From contig CAXYCJ010000011.1 of the NCBI GenBank assembly GCA_964275585.1, positions 1 to 64,000 on the forward strand: a stretch of 64,000 bases of DNA, written 5' to 3'. Source of the stretch: D2472 sp964275585. Its GTDB lineage: Bacteria; Pseudomonadota; Gammaproteobacteria; Magnimaribacterales; D2472. Made by a program: the position numbers and the translations under genes. Below the pieces are notes generated by a model. The model saw only the letters and a list, made by a program, of their open reading frames with translations, was not told the origin of the DNA and did no database searches. Positions 45,380-54,929 of the stretch are shown one piece after another. The first letter of the stretch is position 1. The number at the start of each line of letters is the position of its first letter.

Positions 45380-46055
45380 ACGATACAAAGAAGTTCTAAT
45401 CAAGCCTCTAATTGAAGAAAACCCTATTACATTACAAATACTGGGTATTTGTTCAGCTCTAGCAGTAACCAGTAACTTATCGGTAACTCTGGTTATGTGT
45501 GTTGCTCTTACAAGTGTTGTTTCTTTCTCAAATCTTTTTATTTCCGTTATTAGAAACTATATTCCTAGTAGCGTTAGAATTATCGTGCAAATGACCATCA
45601 TCGCCTCTTTGGTAATAGTGGTTGATGAGTTGCTAAAAGCTTATGACTACGAAACAAGCAAAAAGCTGACAGTTTTTGTGGGCTTAATTATTACAAATTG
45701 TATTGTGATGGGTAGGGCAGAAGCATTTGCAATGAAAGAAAAACCTTTTATTAGCTTTATTGATGGCCTTGGTAATGGTTTAGGCTACAGCGTCATCTTA
45801 ATTGCTGTCGCTGTAGTTAGGGAGCTTTTTGGAACTGGCACCCTAATGGGTTATGAAATTCTTCCATTAGTTTCGAACGGTGGCTGGTATCCTGCCAACA
45901 ACCTTTTATTACTCCCCCCAAGCTCCTTTATCTTAATCGGTTTAATGATCTGGGGCATTAGAAGTTATAAGAGCGATCAAGTTGAGGTTAATGAATTTAA
46001 ATTATCTCAGCACGCTACAGCACCAGATTTAACTAAGAGGGAATTAAATGCTTGA
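45369..46055 (+). CDS. nqrD: Na+-translocating NADH:quinone reductase subunit D
   Basis: 228-residue membrane subunit with six helices, paired with NqrE around an iron centre. Conserved LKAYDYETSKKLTVFVGLII, NCIVMGRAEAFAMKEKP and NGLGYSVILIAVAVVRELFG. Overlaps nqrC by 11 bases and nqrE by eight. Confidence 0.96.
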   Translation: MTVKRYKEVLIKPLIEENPITLQILGICSALAVTSNLSVTLVMCVALTSVVSFSNLFISVIRNYIPSSVRIIVQMTIIASLVIVVDELLKAYDYETSKKLTVFVGLIITNCIVMGRAEAFAMKEKPFISFIDGLGNGLGYSVILIAVAVVRELFGTGTLMGYEILPLVSNGGWYPANNLLLLPPSSFILIGLMIWGIRSYKSDQVEVNEFKLSQHATAPDLTKRELNA

Positions 46056-46659
46056 ACATTATCTAAGTATTTTTATTACAACTGTATTTATTGAGAATAT
46101 AGCTTTATCTGTTTTCTTGGGCATGTGTACTTTTATCGCAATATCTAAAAAGATTGATGCTGCGTTTGGCTTAGGTGTAGCCGTAATAGTAGTTTGTCTA
46201 ATTACTGTTCCTTTAAATAACTTTATTTACAATGCAATATTAAAAGATGGCGCTTTGGCGTGGGCTGGAATGCCTGATGTCAATCTGCAATTTGTTGGAT
46301 TAATAAGTTACATAGGTGTAATAGCAGCAGCAGTGCAGATCTTAGAAATGTTTCTTGATAGGTTTGTACCGGCTTTGTACAATACTCTCGGTGTTTTTCT
46401 ACCTCTCATAACAGTAAACTGTGCCATTCTTGGCGCAACCTTATTCATGGTTGAGAAAGATTTAAAATTTGGTGAAAGTGTTGTCTATGGTCTTGGCGCC
46501 GGTGTTGGCTGGGCAATGGCCATTGTTGTATTGGCTGGAATTAGAGAGAAGTTAAAATACTCAGATATTCCAGACGGTCTTCAGGGCCTAGGTGTGACCT
46601 TTCTTATTGTTGGTTTGATGAGTTTTGGATTTATGTCTTTTGGTGGAATTTCTCTTTAA
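46048..46659 (+). CDS. nqrE: Na+-translocating NADH:quinone reductase subunit E
   Basis: 203-residue membrane subunit, homologous to NqrD in opposite membrane topology. Conserved ENIALSVFLGMCTFIAISKK, VNCAILGATLFMVEKDLKFG and GAGVGWAMAIVVLAGIREKL, including the Cys residues thought to hold the Fe between NqrD and NqrE. Followed 11 bases later by nqrF with the strongest ribosome site in the window. Confidence 0.96.
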   Translation: MLEHYLSIFITTVFIENIALSVFLGMCTFIAISKKIDAAFGLGVAVIVVCLITVPLNNFIYNAILKDGALAWAGMPDVNLQFVGLISYIGVIAAAVQILEMFLDRFVPALYNTLGVFLPLITVNCAILGATLFMVEKDLKFGESVVYGLGAGVGWAMAIVVLAGIREKLKYSDIPDGLQGLGVTFLIVGLMSFGFMSFGGISL

Positions 46660-46670
46660 GGAGGTTTTTT

Positions 46671-47903
46671 ATGGAAATAGATTTATTTTTAGGTGTTTTC
46701 TCTTTTACTGGAATCGTTTTATTGTTGGTTGCAATTATTATTATGGCAAGAAGCCAGCTGGTAAGTTCTGGTGAGGTCTCTATTGAAATCAATGGAGATA
46801 GTGCGAATGCAATTAAGGTGCCTTCTGGAAGTAAACTACTCCAAACTCTTGCTGAAAATAAAATATTTCTATCATCAGCCTGCGGCGGTGGAGGAACGTG
46901 CAGTCAATGTAAATGCCAGATATCTGAAGGCGGTGGCTCAATTCTTCCTACCGAAGAGTCACATTTTAATTCGAGGGAAAAGAAAGATGGCTGGAGGCTT
47001 TCTTGTCAGGTTTCTGTTAAAAATGATTTAAAGATTACCATTCCAGAAGAAGTATTCGGAGTTAAGGAATGGGAATGTGAAGTTGTTTCTAACGATAATG
47101 TGGCTACTTTCATTAAGGAGTTGATATTAAAACTTCCTGATGGTGAGGAAGTGAACTTTAAAGCAGGTGGTTATGTTCAGCTGGAAGCTCCTGCCTATGA
47201 AAATTTGAACTATACATCATTTGATGTTGGCGATGAGTACAGAGAAGACTGGGATAAATTTAAGATTTGGGACAATGTGGCAAATAATCAGGAATCTATT
47301 ATTCGAGCATACTCAATGGCTAATTACCCTGATGAAAAAGGTATCTTGAAATTTAATATAAGAGTTGCATCTCCGCCTCCAGGTTCTTCTGATGTTCCTC
47401 CGGGACTGATGTCTTCATGGACCTTTAATCTTAAGCCAGGTGATAAAGTAAGAGTATTTGGACCTTTTGGAGAATTCTTTGCTAAAGAAACAAAATCTGA
47501 AATGGTGTTTGTGGGCGGGGGAGCCGGCATGGCACCTATGAGAGCTCATATTTTTGATCAATTACTAAGAATACATGCTGATAGAAAAATAACATTCTGG
47601 TATGGAGCTAGAAGTCTTAAAGAGATGTTCTATGTTGAGGAATTTAATAAACTTGCAGCCGATAATGAGAATTTCAACTGGCATGTCGCACTTTCAGACC
47701 CTCAACCTGAAGACGACTGGAATGGTCTTACAGGATTTATTCACCAAGTTTTATTTGATAAATATCTTGGGTCTCATGAGGCACCCGAGGACTGTGAATT
47801 CTACATGTGTGGCCCACCAATGATGAACAAGGCTGTCACAGATATGTTAATTAATCTTGGTGTTGAGCCTGAAAATATTATGCTTGATGACTTTGGTGGT
47901 TAA
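46671..47903 (+). CDS. nqrF: Na+-translocating NADH:quinone reductase subunit F
   Basis: NADH-oxidising entry subunit, 410 residues. N-terminal membrane span, then a 2Fe-2S ferredoxin domain with Cys71, Cys77, Cys80 and a fourth in RLSCQV (about 112), FAD domain with RAYSMANYPDEKG, and NADH domain with VFVGGGAGMAPMRAHIFDQL and CGPPMMNKAV. An AAGGAGG ribosome site lies at 46659-46665. All redox ligands known for the family are in place. Confidence 0.97.
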   Translation: MEIDLFLGVFSFTGIVLLLVAIIIMARSQLVSSGEVSIEINGDSANAIKVPSGSKLLQTLAENKIFLSSACGGGGTCSQCKCQISEGGGSILPTEESHFNSREKKDGWRLSCQVSVKNDLKITIPEEVFGVKEWECEVVSNDNVATFIKELILKLPDGEEVNFKAGGYVQLEAPAYENLNYTSFDVGDEYREDWDKFKIWDNVANNQESIIRAYSMANYPDEKGILKFNIRVASPPPGSSDVPPGLMSSWTFNLKPGDKVRVFGPFGEFFAKETKSEMVFVGGGAGMAPMRAHIFDQLLRIHADRKITFWYGARSLKEMFYVEEFNKLAADNENFNWHVALSDPQPEDDWNGLTGFIHQVLFDKYLGSHEAPEDCEFYMCGPPMMNKAVTDMLINLGVEPENIMLDDFGG

Positions 47904-47912
47904 CTTAGCTTA

Positions 47913-48890
47913 TTGAATCGATTAATTGCATCTAAAATACTTGCCATCTCGGTTGGTCTTTTTTGTATATTCCTTGCTTATGAGCACAATAAATCTTCTA
48001 CCTACGAGATTGGTGGAAGGATTTATGGTACATACTGGAAACTTGTTTCAACAAACTATATTTCTGACATCACGAAAAAATCTATTACCGATGAACTGAA
48101 TAGAATAGATTTGATTGCCTCAAATTATAAAATCGAATCTGAGCTCTCCCGTGTCAATGCTGCTCCTGTAAATACAAAAATTAAGATTTCCAGAGATCTT
48201 CATACCTTGTTATCCCTTGCAGAAGATCTCAATAAGATTAGCGAAGGAGCTTATGATGTCACCTTAGGATCTATTGTTATTAAGGGTGGCTTTGGCCCAG
48301 ACATTACACACGAAACCTATGATCCTAAGTCTTACGATAGGTTTTCAATCTCAGGTGATATGTACCTTGAGAAATATAATCAATTTCTCTTTGATCTTTC
48401 CTCCATTGCTAAAGGTTATGCTGTTGATAGCATTCATAATCTACTTATTGATATTAATAAGCCTAATTTTCTATTTGATGTTGGTGGAGAATTAATTGTT
48501 AACGGTTCTAAACATGGCGACCCTTGGGTTGTTGGTATTCAAGATCCAACTGAATACAACAATCAAACAATTAAAAATATTTTAAGTGTCAATTTTTTAG
48601 CAATTGCCACATCTGGAGAGTACAGAAATTACCTTATAGACGACACTGGGGTTAAAACAAGTCATACCTTTGATCCATTCACCTCAGAATCAATTAAAAA
48701 TAATGTCTTATCCGTTACTGTGACATCAAACCAATCTGCAATGTTGGCTGATGCATGGGCAACTTTACTTAATGTCATAGGTGTAGAAAAAGGACTTCAA
48801 CTTGCAGAAAAACATCAAATCTCCGTTTTGTATATAATTAATGAAAATAACGAAGTTAGATTTTTAAAATCTAGTTACTGGAATCATTAA
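47913..48890 (+). CDS. apbE: FAD:protein FMN transferase
   Basis: Attaches FMN to Thr of NqrB and NqrC, in the periplasm. 325 residues with an N-terminal anchor (ILAISVGLFCIFLAYEH) and the ApbE motifs DLSSIAKGYAVD and FDVGGELIVNG, with TSGEYRNYLI and SHTFDPFT. The start is TTG 47913; no ATG precedes the membrane span and no clear ribosome site is present, so the translation level may rest on coupling to nqrF nine bases earlier. Stop overlaps nqrM by one base. Confidence 0.92.
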   Translation: MNRLIASKILAISVGLFCIFLAYEHNKSSTYEIGGRIYGTYWKLVSTNYISDITKKSITDELNRIDLIASNYKIESELSRVNAAPVNTKIKISRDLHTLLSLAEDLNKISEGAYDVTLGSIVIKGGFGPDITHETYDPKSYDRFSISGDMYLEKYNQFLFDLSSIAKGYAVDSIHNLLIDINKPNFLFDVGGELIVNGSKHGDPWVVGIQDPTEYNNQTIKNILSVNFLAIATSGEYRNYLIDDTGVKTSHTFDPFTSESIKNNVLSVTVTSNQSAMLADAWATLLNVIGVEKGLQLAEKHQISVLYIINENNEVRFLKSSYWNH

Positions 48891-49066
48891 TGTTCGAATT
48901 TTTCTTAGTATTTTCTGTAATCGCAATTTCATTTTGTGCAATTGCTGTTGGGGTTCTCGCCAAAGATAAGCCCATCTCTGGAAGTTGTGGGGGACTTGCA
49001 AATCTTGAAAAAGGTTCATCCTGTAACATTTGTGGACGAACCTCTTCAGAGGGATGCGATACCTAG
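48890..49066 (+). CDS. nqrM: Nqr maturation protein NqrM
   Basis: 58 residues, missed by length filters. A single span (FFLVFSVIAISFCAIAVGVL) is followed by GSCGGLANLE and CNICGRT, the four-Cys pattern of NqrM (DUF539), which delivers iron to the NqrD/NqrE site. ATG overlaps the apbE stop (TAATG). It converges with aceA and overlaps it by four bases. Confidence 0.92.
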   Translation: MFEFFLVFSVIAISFCAIAVGVLAKDKPISGSCGGLANLEKGSSCNICGRTSSEGCDT

Positions 49067-50649
49067 AACTGATTCATGGTGTTATCGTCACCAGATGCCT
49101 TAAGTGCAGCTTCTCCAGCAAAATATTCTTTATGATCATCTCCCATGTCAGAACCAGCCATATTTTGATGTTTTACACATGCTATACCTTGACGAATCTC
49201 TTTTCTTTGAACACCTTTAACATAACCAAGCATGCCTTTGTCTCCAAAATATTCCTTAGCTAAGTTGTCTGTAGATAAAGCTGCAGTATGATAAGTGGGA
49301 AGTGTAATAAGATGATGGAAAATACCCGCATCACGGGCAGCATCTGCTTGAAATGTTTGGATTTTTTTGTCAGCCTCAATAGCTAATTCACTGGAATCGT
49401 AGGATTCATCCATGAGATTTTCTCTTTCATACGATGAAGTATCTTGACCATCTTCTGACATTAAATCAAACACTTGCTGTCTGAAGTTTAATGTCCAGTT
49501 AAAAGATGGGCTGTTGTTATAGACTAGCTTGGCATTTGGTACTACCTTCTTAATCTCATCCATCATAGCTCCAATCTGGCCAATATGTGGTCTTTCTGTT
49601 TCAATCCATATAAGATCCGCACCATTTTGGAGGCTGGTGATTGAATCTAATATGCAACGAGCTTCACCTGTGCCTTTTTTAAATTGGTAAAGATTGCTTG
49701 GCAATCTCTTAGGTCTAACAAGTTTTCCATTTTGGTTGATGAGTACATCTCCATGATTCATTTCTTCGGTAGCAACTTCCTCAACATCTAGAAATGAATT
49801 GTATTGATCTCCTAAATCACCTGCTTCATTGGTAATAGCAATTTGTTTCGTTAACCCAGCACCCAGTGAATCTGTTCTAGCAACTATTACACCATCATCC
49901 ACACCTAATTCTAAGAATGCATACCTAACAGCATTAATTTTTGCTAAAAAATCTGAATGAGGTACAGTTACTTTTCCATCCTGGTGGCCACATTGTTTTT
50001 CATCGGAGACTTGATTTTCAATCTGAATACAGCAGGCTCCAGCCTCAATCATCTGCTTAGCCATCAAATAAGTTGCCTCTTCATTACCAAAGCCTGCATC
50101 AATATCAGCAATGATTGGCACTATATGAGTCTCAAAATTATCTATTTTGTCCTGAATGGATTGCTGCTGGTCCTTAGGCGCTTTGTCAAGTTCCCTGAAC
50201 AAGGCAGCAAGTTCCCTTGCATCAGCTTGCCTCAGGAATGTATAGAGCTCTCCAATAAGACTGGCAACAGAAGTCTTTTCATGCATAGACTGATCTGGAA
50301 GAGGGCCAAATTCCGATCTCAGTGCTGCTACCATCCATCCAGATAGGTATAAGTACTTCTTATCAGTAGTTCCAAAATGTTTTTTTATAGATATAAGTTT
50401 TTGCTGTCCAATAAATCCATGCCAGCATCCCAAAGATTGAGTATAAGAAGTTGTATCGTTGTCATATGCCTCCATATCTTTTCGCATAATTGAGGCTGTA
50501 TATTTAGCAACATCAATACCAGTTTTAAACTGATTTTGTATCGCCATTCTTGCAGCATACTGCGGCTTAATAGAGCCCCAATTAGTCCCTTTGAAGTGGG
50601 GTATTGCCTTTAGTCTTTCAACTTCTGATGATAGTTTTAGTTTGCTCAT
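49063..50649 (-). CDS. aceA: Isocitrate lyase, long form
   Basis: Splits isocitrate to glyoxylate and succinate for growth on acetate and fatty acids. 528 residues, matching the long Pseudomonas-type enzyme. Catalytic Cys is in QVSDEKQCGHQDGKVTVP, and DADAGFGNEE-like IADIDAGFGNEEA holds metal ligands; the SFNWTLNFRQQ block is conserved. GGAG nine bases before the ATG supports the start. Fits the abundant fatty-acid oxidation genes. Malate synthase is not in the window; icd, the competing enzyme, is 2.7 kb away. Confidence 0.95.
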   Translation of the reverse strand: MSKLKLSSEVERLKAIPHFKGTNWGSIKPQYAARMAIQNQFKTGIDVAKYTASIMRKDMEAYDNDTTSYTQSLGCWHGFIGQQKLISIKKHFGTTDKKYLYLSGWMVAALRSEFGPLPDQSMHEKTSVASLIGELYTFLRQADARELAALFRELDKAPKDQQQSIQDKIDNFETHIVPIIADIDAGFGNEEATYLMAKQMIEAGACCIQIENQVSDEKQCGHQDGKVTVPHSDFLAKINAVRYAFLELGVDDGVIVARTDSLGAGLTKQIAITNEAGDLGDQYNSFLDVEEVATEEMNHGDVLINQNGKLVRPKRLPSNLYQFKKGTGEARCILDSITSLQNGADLIWIETERPHIGQIGAMMDEIKKVVPNAKLVYNNSPSFNWTLNFRQQVFDLMSEDGQDTSSYERENLMDESYDSSELAIEADKKIQTFQADAARDAGIFHHLITLPTYHTAALSTDNLAKEYFGDKGMLGYVKGVQRKEIRQGIACVKHQNMAGSDMGDDHKEYFAGEAALKASGDDNTMNQF

Positions 50650-50780
50650 TTCATAACTCCAGATAGTTTACGTTTATATGTAGTGCATTGGAATTTATAT
50701 AGACTAAATTGTCAATAAATATTAAAAGACCGTAGATATAGTGTTTAGTTCTAAGTATTAATGTAGCTTAACTACAAAAG

Positions 50781-52133
50781 TTACGATTTTGCTAGTTTTT
50801 CAGCAGCGCCAAGATAGTTAGTTGGAGTAAGTTTTTTCAGCTTTTCTTTGGCATTAGATGAAATGTTTAAACCTCCAACCAACTCAGCATAGGAATTTTT
50901 ATCTAAACTAACCCCCCGTGTTTTAAGTTTTATAATCTCATAAGCATTATCAAGACCCTCAAGCTTCATAACGATTTGCACTGCCTCAGCTAAAATTTGC
51001 CAATTATTCTCAAGCTCATTGATAGCTTGAGTCTTATTTGGCTGGAGTTTAGTTAACCCGTTTAGAATCGATGAAAAGCCAACATATGAATGACCAAACC
51101 CAACACCCAGGTTTCTTAATACAGTAGAGTCTGATAAATCTCTTTGCAATCTAGATTTTGTAAGTTTATTTGCGAAGAATTCCATCATCGCATTTGAGAG
51201 CCCTAAATTGCCTTCAGAATTTTCAAAATCAATAGGGTTAACTTTATGCGGCATTGTAGATGAACCAACTTCATTTTCATTGAGCTTTAGCTTAAAAATG
51301 TCATTGGCAATATAAAGCCAAACATCTTGATTGAAATCAATTAGGATATTGTTAATTCGCTGAATGCAATGCGCAACTTCGGCTATGGCATCGTGAGGTT
51401 CAATTTGAGTTGTAATAGAATTTTGTTCAACTTTAAATAATGATAAAAATTTCTTTGTTTGAGTTATCCAGTTTACTTTTGGATCACTAATTAAAAGCGT
51501 ATGAAAATTCCCTGTGGCGCCACCAAATTTAGCTAAGGGCTTCATGCTGACTAAGTTATCTCTCTGGCGTTTTAGGCGTTCGACAAAAACCTTCATCTCT
51601 TTTCCAAGAGTGGAGGGTGAGGCAGCTTGACCGTGAGTTCTTGCTAGCATAGGGATCGACGACCAAGACCTAGCTTTTTTATTGAGCTCTTTGATAATGG
51701 CATCAAGCTGTTTCACATAAATTAATTGAGCATCCCTTAGCAATATAGCGTAACTGAGTGAATTAATATCTTCGCTAGTCAAAGCAAAATGGACCAAGTG
51801 TTCATACCTTTTTAGAACTGACGATTTTTTTAACTCTTCGCGAATAAAGTATTCAACAGCTTTTACATCATGGTTTATTTTCTTTTCAATAGATTTTATT
51901 CTTTTAGCTGCTTTATCATCAAAGCTATTCTTCAGTGTCTTTAGGTTTGTAATATTAGTTTTAGATAATGAGGGAAAACTCTTTCCGCCTTTTGAGCAGA
52001 GAAATATTAGCCATTCAATTTCAATTTCGAACCGAACTTTGTTTAGATTAGATTCAGAGAAATTTATAGCCAGATCTGTAATCTTGTTATTGTATCTATT
52101 GTCTAGAGGTGAAATTAGCTGTTCAATTTTCAT
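50781..52133 (-). CDS. purB: Adenylosuccinate lyase
   Basis: Acts twice in purine synthesis, releasing fumarate from SAICAR and from adenylosuccinate. 450 residues, E. coli-type (SPLDNRYNNKI start). The superfamily signature reads GSSTMPHKVNPIDFENSEGN, and ARTHGQAASPSTLGKE carries the catalytic His. Placed 13 bases after mnmA in the same direction. The 131-base gap behind it, up to aceA, holds nothing I can name. Confidence 0.96.
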   Translation of the reverse strand: MKIEQLISPLDNRYNNKITDLAINFSESNLNKVRFEIEIEWLIFLCSKGGKSFPSLSKTNITNLKTLKNSFDDKAAKRIKSIEKKINHDVKAVEYFIREELKKSSVLKRYEHLVHFALTSEDINSLSYAILLRDAQLIYVKQLDAIIKELNKKARSWSSIPMLARTHGQAASPSTLGKEMKVFVERLKRQRDNLVSMKPLAKFGGATGNFHTLLISDPKVNWITQTKKFLSLFKVEQNSITTQIEPHDAIAEVAHCIQRINNILIDFNQDVWLYIANDIFKLKLNENEVGSSTMPHKVNPIDFENSEGNLGLSNAMMEFFANKLTKSRLQRDLSDSTVLRNLGVGFGHSYVGFSSILNGLTKLQPNKTQAINELENNWQILAEAVQIVMKLEGLDNAYEIIKLKTRGVSLDKNSYAELVGGLNISSNAKEKLKKLTPTNYLGAAEKLAKS

Positions 52134-52146
52134 AGAGTGATTATAG

Positions 52147-53241
52147 CTAGAGTTGTATCGATTTAGCTATGATACCTCCACCTAAACATTGATTATTGGA
52201 ATACAGAACGGCAGATTGACCAGGTGCTATTGCTCTAATAGGTTCTTCAAAATAAATCTCAACTTTATTTTTCTTAAAGACAGCATTACATTTAACCGGC
52301 TTTCCCCTATGTCTCACCTGGACATCGCAATCTAACGAGCTTGGTTCTTTCGAATTATTGATCCACTTCATTGGTTCCATTATTAAGCCAGAACTCATCA
52401 GCAGAGGGTTTGATACACCTTGACAGACATATACCTCATTTAATTCAATGCTTTTATCGTAAACATACCAAGGTAATTCTGATTTATTTTTAACCCCTCC
52501 AATATTCAATCCTTGGCGTTGACCTTGAGTAAATAGAAGGGCGCCGGGATGCTTTCCGAGAATAAACCCATCGGAGTCTTTGATATCACCAGGTTTAAAT
52601 GATATAAATCTCTTCAAAAAATCTCTTAAATTTCTTTCTCCCACAAAACAAATACCGACGGAATCTTTTTTATTGTAGTTTATGAAATTATTTTCTTCTG
52701 CAATCTTTCTCACATGATTCTTTTCTAAATCCTGCAGAGGAAACAAACACTTTGCAAATTCTGACTCCTTAACCTCATGCAAAAAGTAAGTTTGATCTTT
52801 ATTTAAATCACCTGCTCTCATTAGCATTGTTTTTCCATTTTCTTTTGTAAGCCGCGCATAGTGACCTGTTGCAATATGGTCAGCACCAATTTTAAAAGCA
52901 TAATCAAGAAAGGATTTAAACTTTATTTCTCTGTTACACAAAACATCTGGATTGGGGGTTCTTCCTTTCTCGTGCTCTGATAAAAATTCTTTAAAAACCC
53001 TGTCCCAGTACTCATCACTAAAATTTGCTCTATGCAATGGAATATCTAATAAATCACATACTTTGGAAGCATCTGTAAAATCTACTTCTGATGTGCAAAC
53101 CTCTCCTGGTTCGTTCTGCCAATTTTGCATGAATAGACCCTGAACATCATAGCCTTGTTGTTTCAATAGAAAAGCAGCCACAGATGAGTCCACGCCACCT
53201 GACATACCCACAACAACTTTTTTACCCACATTATTTAACAT
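52147..53241 (-). CDS. mnmA: tRNA 2-thiouridylase MnmA
   Basis: Adds sulfur to U34 of tRNA for Lys, Glu and Gln. 364 residues. PP-loop VVVGMSGGVDSSVAAFLL at residues 9-26; nucleophile Cys in PDVLCNREIKF and persulfide Cys in DSVGICFVGERN, GHYAR, and C-terminal IRAIAPGQSAVLY. Divergent from icd over 93 bases. First gene of the mnmA-purB unit. Confidence 0.96.
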   Translation of the reverse strand: MLNNVGKKVVVGMSGGVDSSVAAFLLKQQGYDVQGLFMQNWQNEPGEVCTSEVDFTDASKVCDLLDIPLHRANFSDEYWDRVFKEFLSEHEKGRTPNPDVLCNREIKFKSFLDYAFKIGADHIATGHYARLTKENGKTMLMRAGDLNKDQTYFLHEVKESEFAKCLFPLQDLEKNHVRKIAEENNFINYNKKDSVGICFVGERNLRDFLKRFISFKPGDIKDSDGFILGKHPGALLFTQGQRQGLNIGGVKNKSELPWYVYDKSIELNEVYVCQGVSNPLLMSSGLIMEPMKWINNSKEPSSLDCDVQVRHRGKPVKCNAVFKKNKVEIYFEEPIRAIAPGQSAVLYSNNQCLGGGIIAKSIQL

Positions 53242-53334
53242 AAATTATCTTTTAGCCGTCTATTTAAAGGAATTTTTAGAGTATAATTCTCACCGATTTA
53301 TATTATATAAGCGTTTAATCGTAAGAGGACAGCA

Positions 53335-54588
53335 ATGAGTTATAAACATATCAATATTCCTACAGAAGGCACTAAAATTTCACTAGAAAATGGGTCTCTA
53401 GTGGTTCCAGATAATCCAATCATCCCTTACATTGAAGGTGATGGTATTGGTGTGGATATTACTCCAGCTATGATTGATGTAGTGGATAGCGCTGTAAAAG
53501 TTGCTTATAAAGGATCGAAAAAAATATCATGGATGGAAGTTTTTTGTGGTGAAAAATCTACTAATGTTTATGATGAAGATACTTGGCTGCCTGATGAAAC
53601 TATTGAAGCTTTAAAAGAATACATAGTGAGCATCAAGGGGCCACTTACCACCCCAGTTGGTGGTGGCATTAGGTCTTTAAATGTATCTCTAAGACAGATT
53701 CTAGACTTATATGTTTGCCTTAGGCCTATCAGGTACTTTTCAGGTGTCCCGAGTCCAGTAAAAAATCCATCGCACGTAGATATGATAATTTTCAGAGAAA
53801 ACTCAGAAGATATCTATGCTGGCGTTGAGTTTGAGGCTGGTTCACCGGAAGCAGATGCAATGGTAAAGGTATTGCAGGAACAGTTTGGCGTAACTCAAAT
53901 TCGTTTTCCTTCAAATGTTGGGTTAGGTGTTAAGCCAATTTCAAAACAAGGCACTGAACGGCTTGTAAAACAAGCGATAGATTACGCAATTAAAAATAAT
54001 CGCTCCTCGGTAACACTTGTTCACAAGGGTAATATTATGAAATTTACGGAGGGTGCTTTCAGAGATTGGGGGTATGAACTTAGTATGAATTCATATGGAG
54101 GAGAGTTATTTGATGGAGGCCCTTGGGTAACAATTAAAAATCCTAACAATGGAGAAAACATTGTTATTAAAGATGTTATCTGTGATGCCTTTTTACAACA
54201 AATACTTACTCGACCAAAAGAATATGACGTTATCGCTACTATGAATCTAAATGGTGATTATGTCTCTGATGCACTTGCAGCATGTGTTGGGGGTATTGGT
54301 ATAGCGCCTGGTGCAAATATAGGGGATGACTCAGCTTTATTTGAAGCAACCCATGGGACCGCTCCTAAATATGCAGGGCAAGATAAAGTTAATCCAGGAT
54401 CACTCATTTTATCTGCTGAAATGATGCTTAGACATCTTGGTTGGATTGAAGCAGCAGATCTAATTATATCCTCAATGGAAGCAGCTATTAACGATAAAAT
54501 GGTTACTTATGATTTTGAAAGATTAATGGACGATGCAAACTTAGTCTCTTGCTCTGGTTTTGCTAGGGAAATGATCAAAAGAATGTGA
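53335..54588 (+). CDS. icd: NADP-dependent isocitrate dehydrogenase
   Basis: TCA-cycle enzyme that decarboxylates isocitrate to 2-oxoglutarate. 417 residues, E. coli type. Substrate loop GGGIRSLNVSLRQ contains the Ser that AceK phosphorylates in E. coli; RENSEDIYAGVEFE, HKGNIMKFTEGAF and ATHGTAPKYAGQDKVNPGS are the conserved blocks. AGAGGA ahead of the ATG is a good ribosome site. Its stop overlaps the clpS start. Confidence 0.97.
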   Translation: MSYKHINIPTEGTKISLENGSLVVPDNPIIPYIEGDGIGVDITPAMIDVVDSAVKVAYKGSKKISWMEVFCGEKSTNVYDEDTWLPDETIEALKEYIVSIKGPLTTPVGGGIRSLNVSLRQILDLYVCLRPIRYFSGVPSPVKNPSHVDMIIFRENSEDIYAGVEFEAGSPEADAMVKVLQEQFGVTQIRFPSNVGLGVKPISKQGTERLVKQAIDYAIKNNRSSVTLVHKGNIMKFTEGAFRDWGYELSMNSYGGELFDGGPWVTIKNPNNGENIVIKDVICDAFLQQILTRPKEYDVIATMNLNGDYVSDALAACVGGIGIAPGANIGDDSALFEATHGTAPKYAGQDKVNPGSLILSAEMMLRHLGWIEAADLIISSMEAAINDKMVTYDFERLMDDANLVSCSGFAREMIKRM

Positions 54589-54929
54589 GGATTGTTCAAT
54601 CTTCAGGAGCCGGTGCAGATTCTTCAACTGATTTAGGTACCATAGTTGTTGAAGATAAGCCTGATTTAAAAGAACCTGCAATGTATCAGGTTGTGTTACT
54701 CAATGATGACTTCACACCAATGGAGTTTGTTGTCTTCATTCTACAATCTATTTTTGGTTATGAGTATGAACGATCAACACAAATAATGCTTGCTGTCCAT
54801 ACAACTGGGAAAGGGGTCTGTGGTATATTCCCTAAGGAGATCGCAGAAATGAAATCACATGAAATAAATGAATTAGCAAAATCCCATGAACATCCTTTAA
54901 TTAGTGAGATAGAGCCCTTAACAGACTAA
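54585..54929 (+). CDS. clpS: ClpA adaptor ClpS
   Basis: Adaptor that hands N-degron substrates to ClpAP. 114 residues; the conserved core is YQVVLLNDDFTPMEFVV, LAVHTTGKGVCGIFPKEIAE and HPLISEIEP. GTG 54585 is used, overlapping the icd stop, and ClpS ends in the ATG of clpA. The three genes icd-clpS-clpA are therefore coupled. Confidence 0.94.
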   Translation: MRIVQSSGAGADSSTDLGTIVVEDKPDLKEPAMYQVVLLNDDFTPMEFVVFILQSIFGYEYERSTQIMLAVHTTGKGVCGIFPKEIAEMKSHEINELAKSHEHPLISEIEPLTD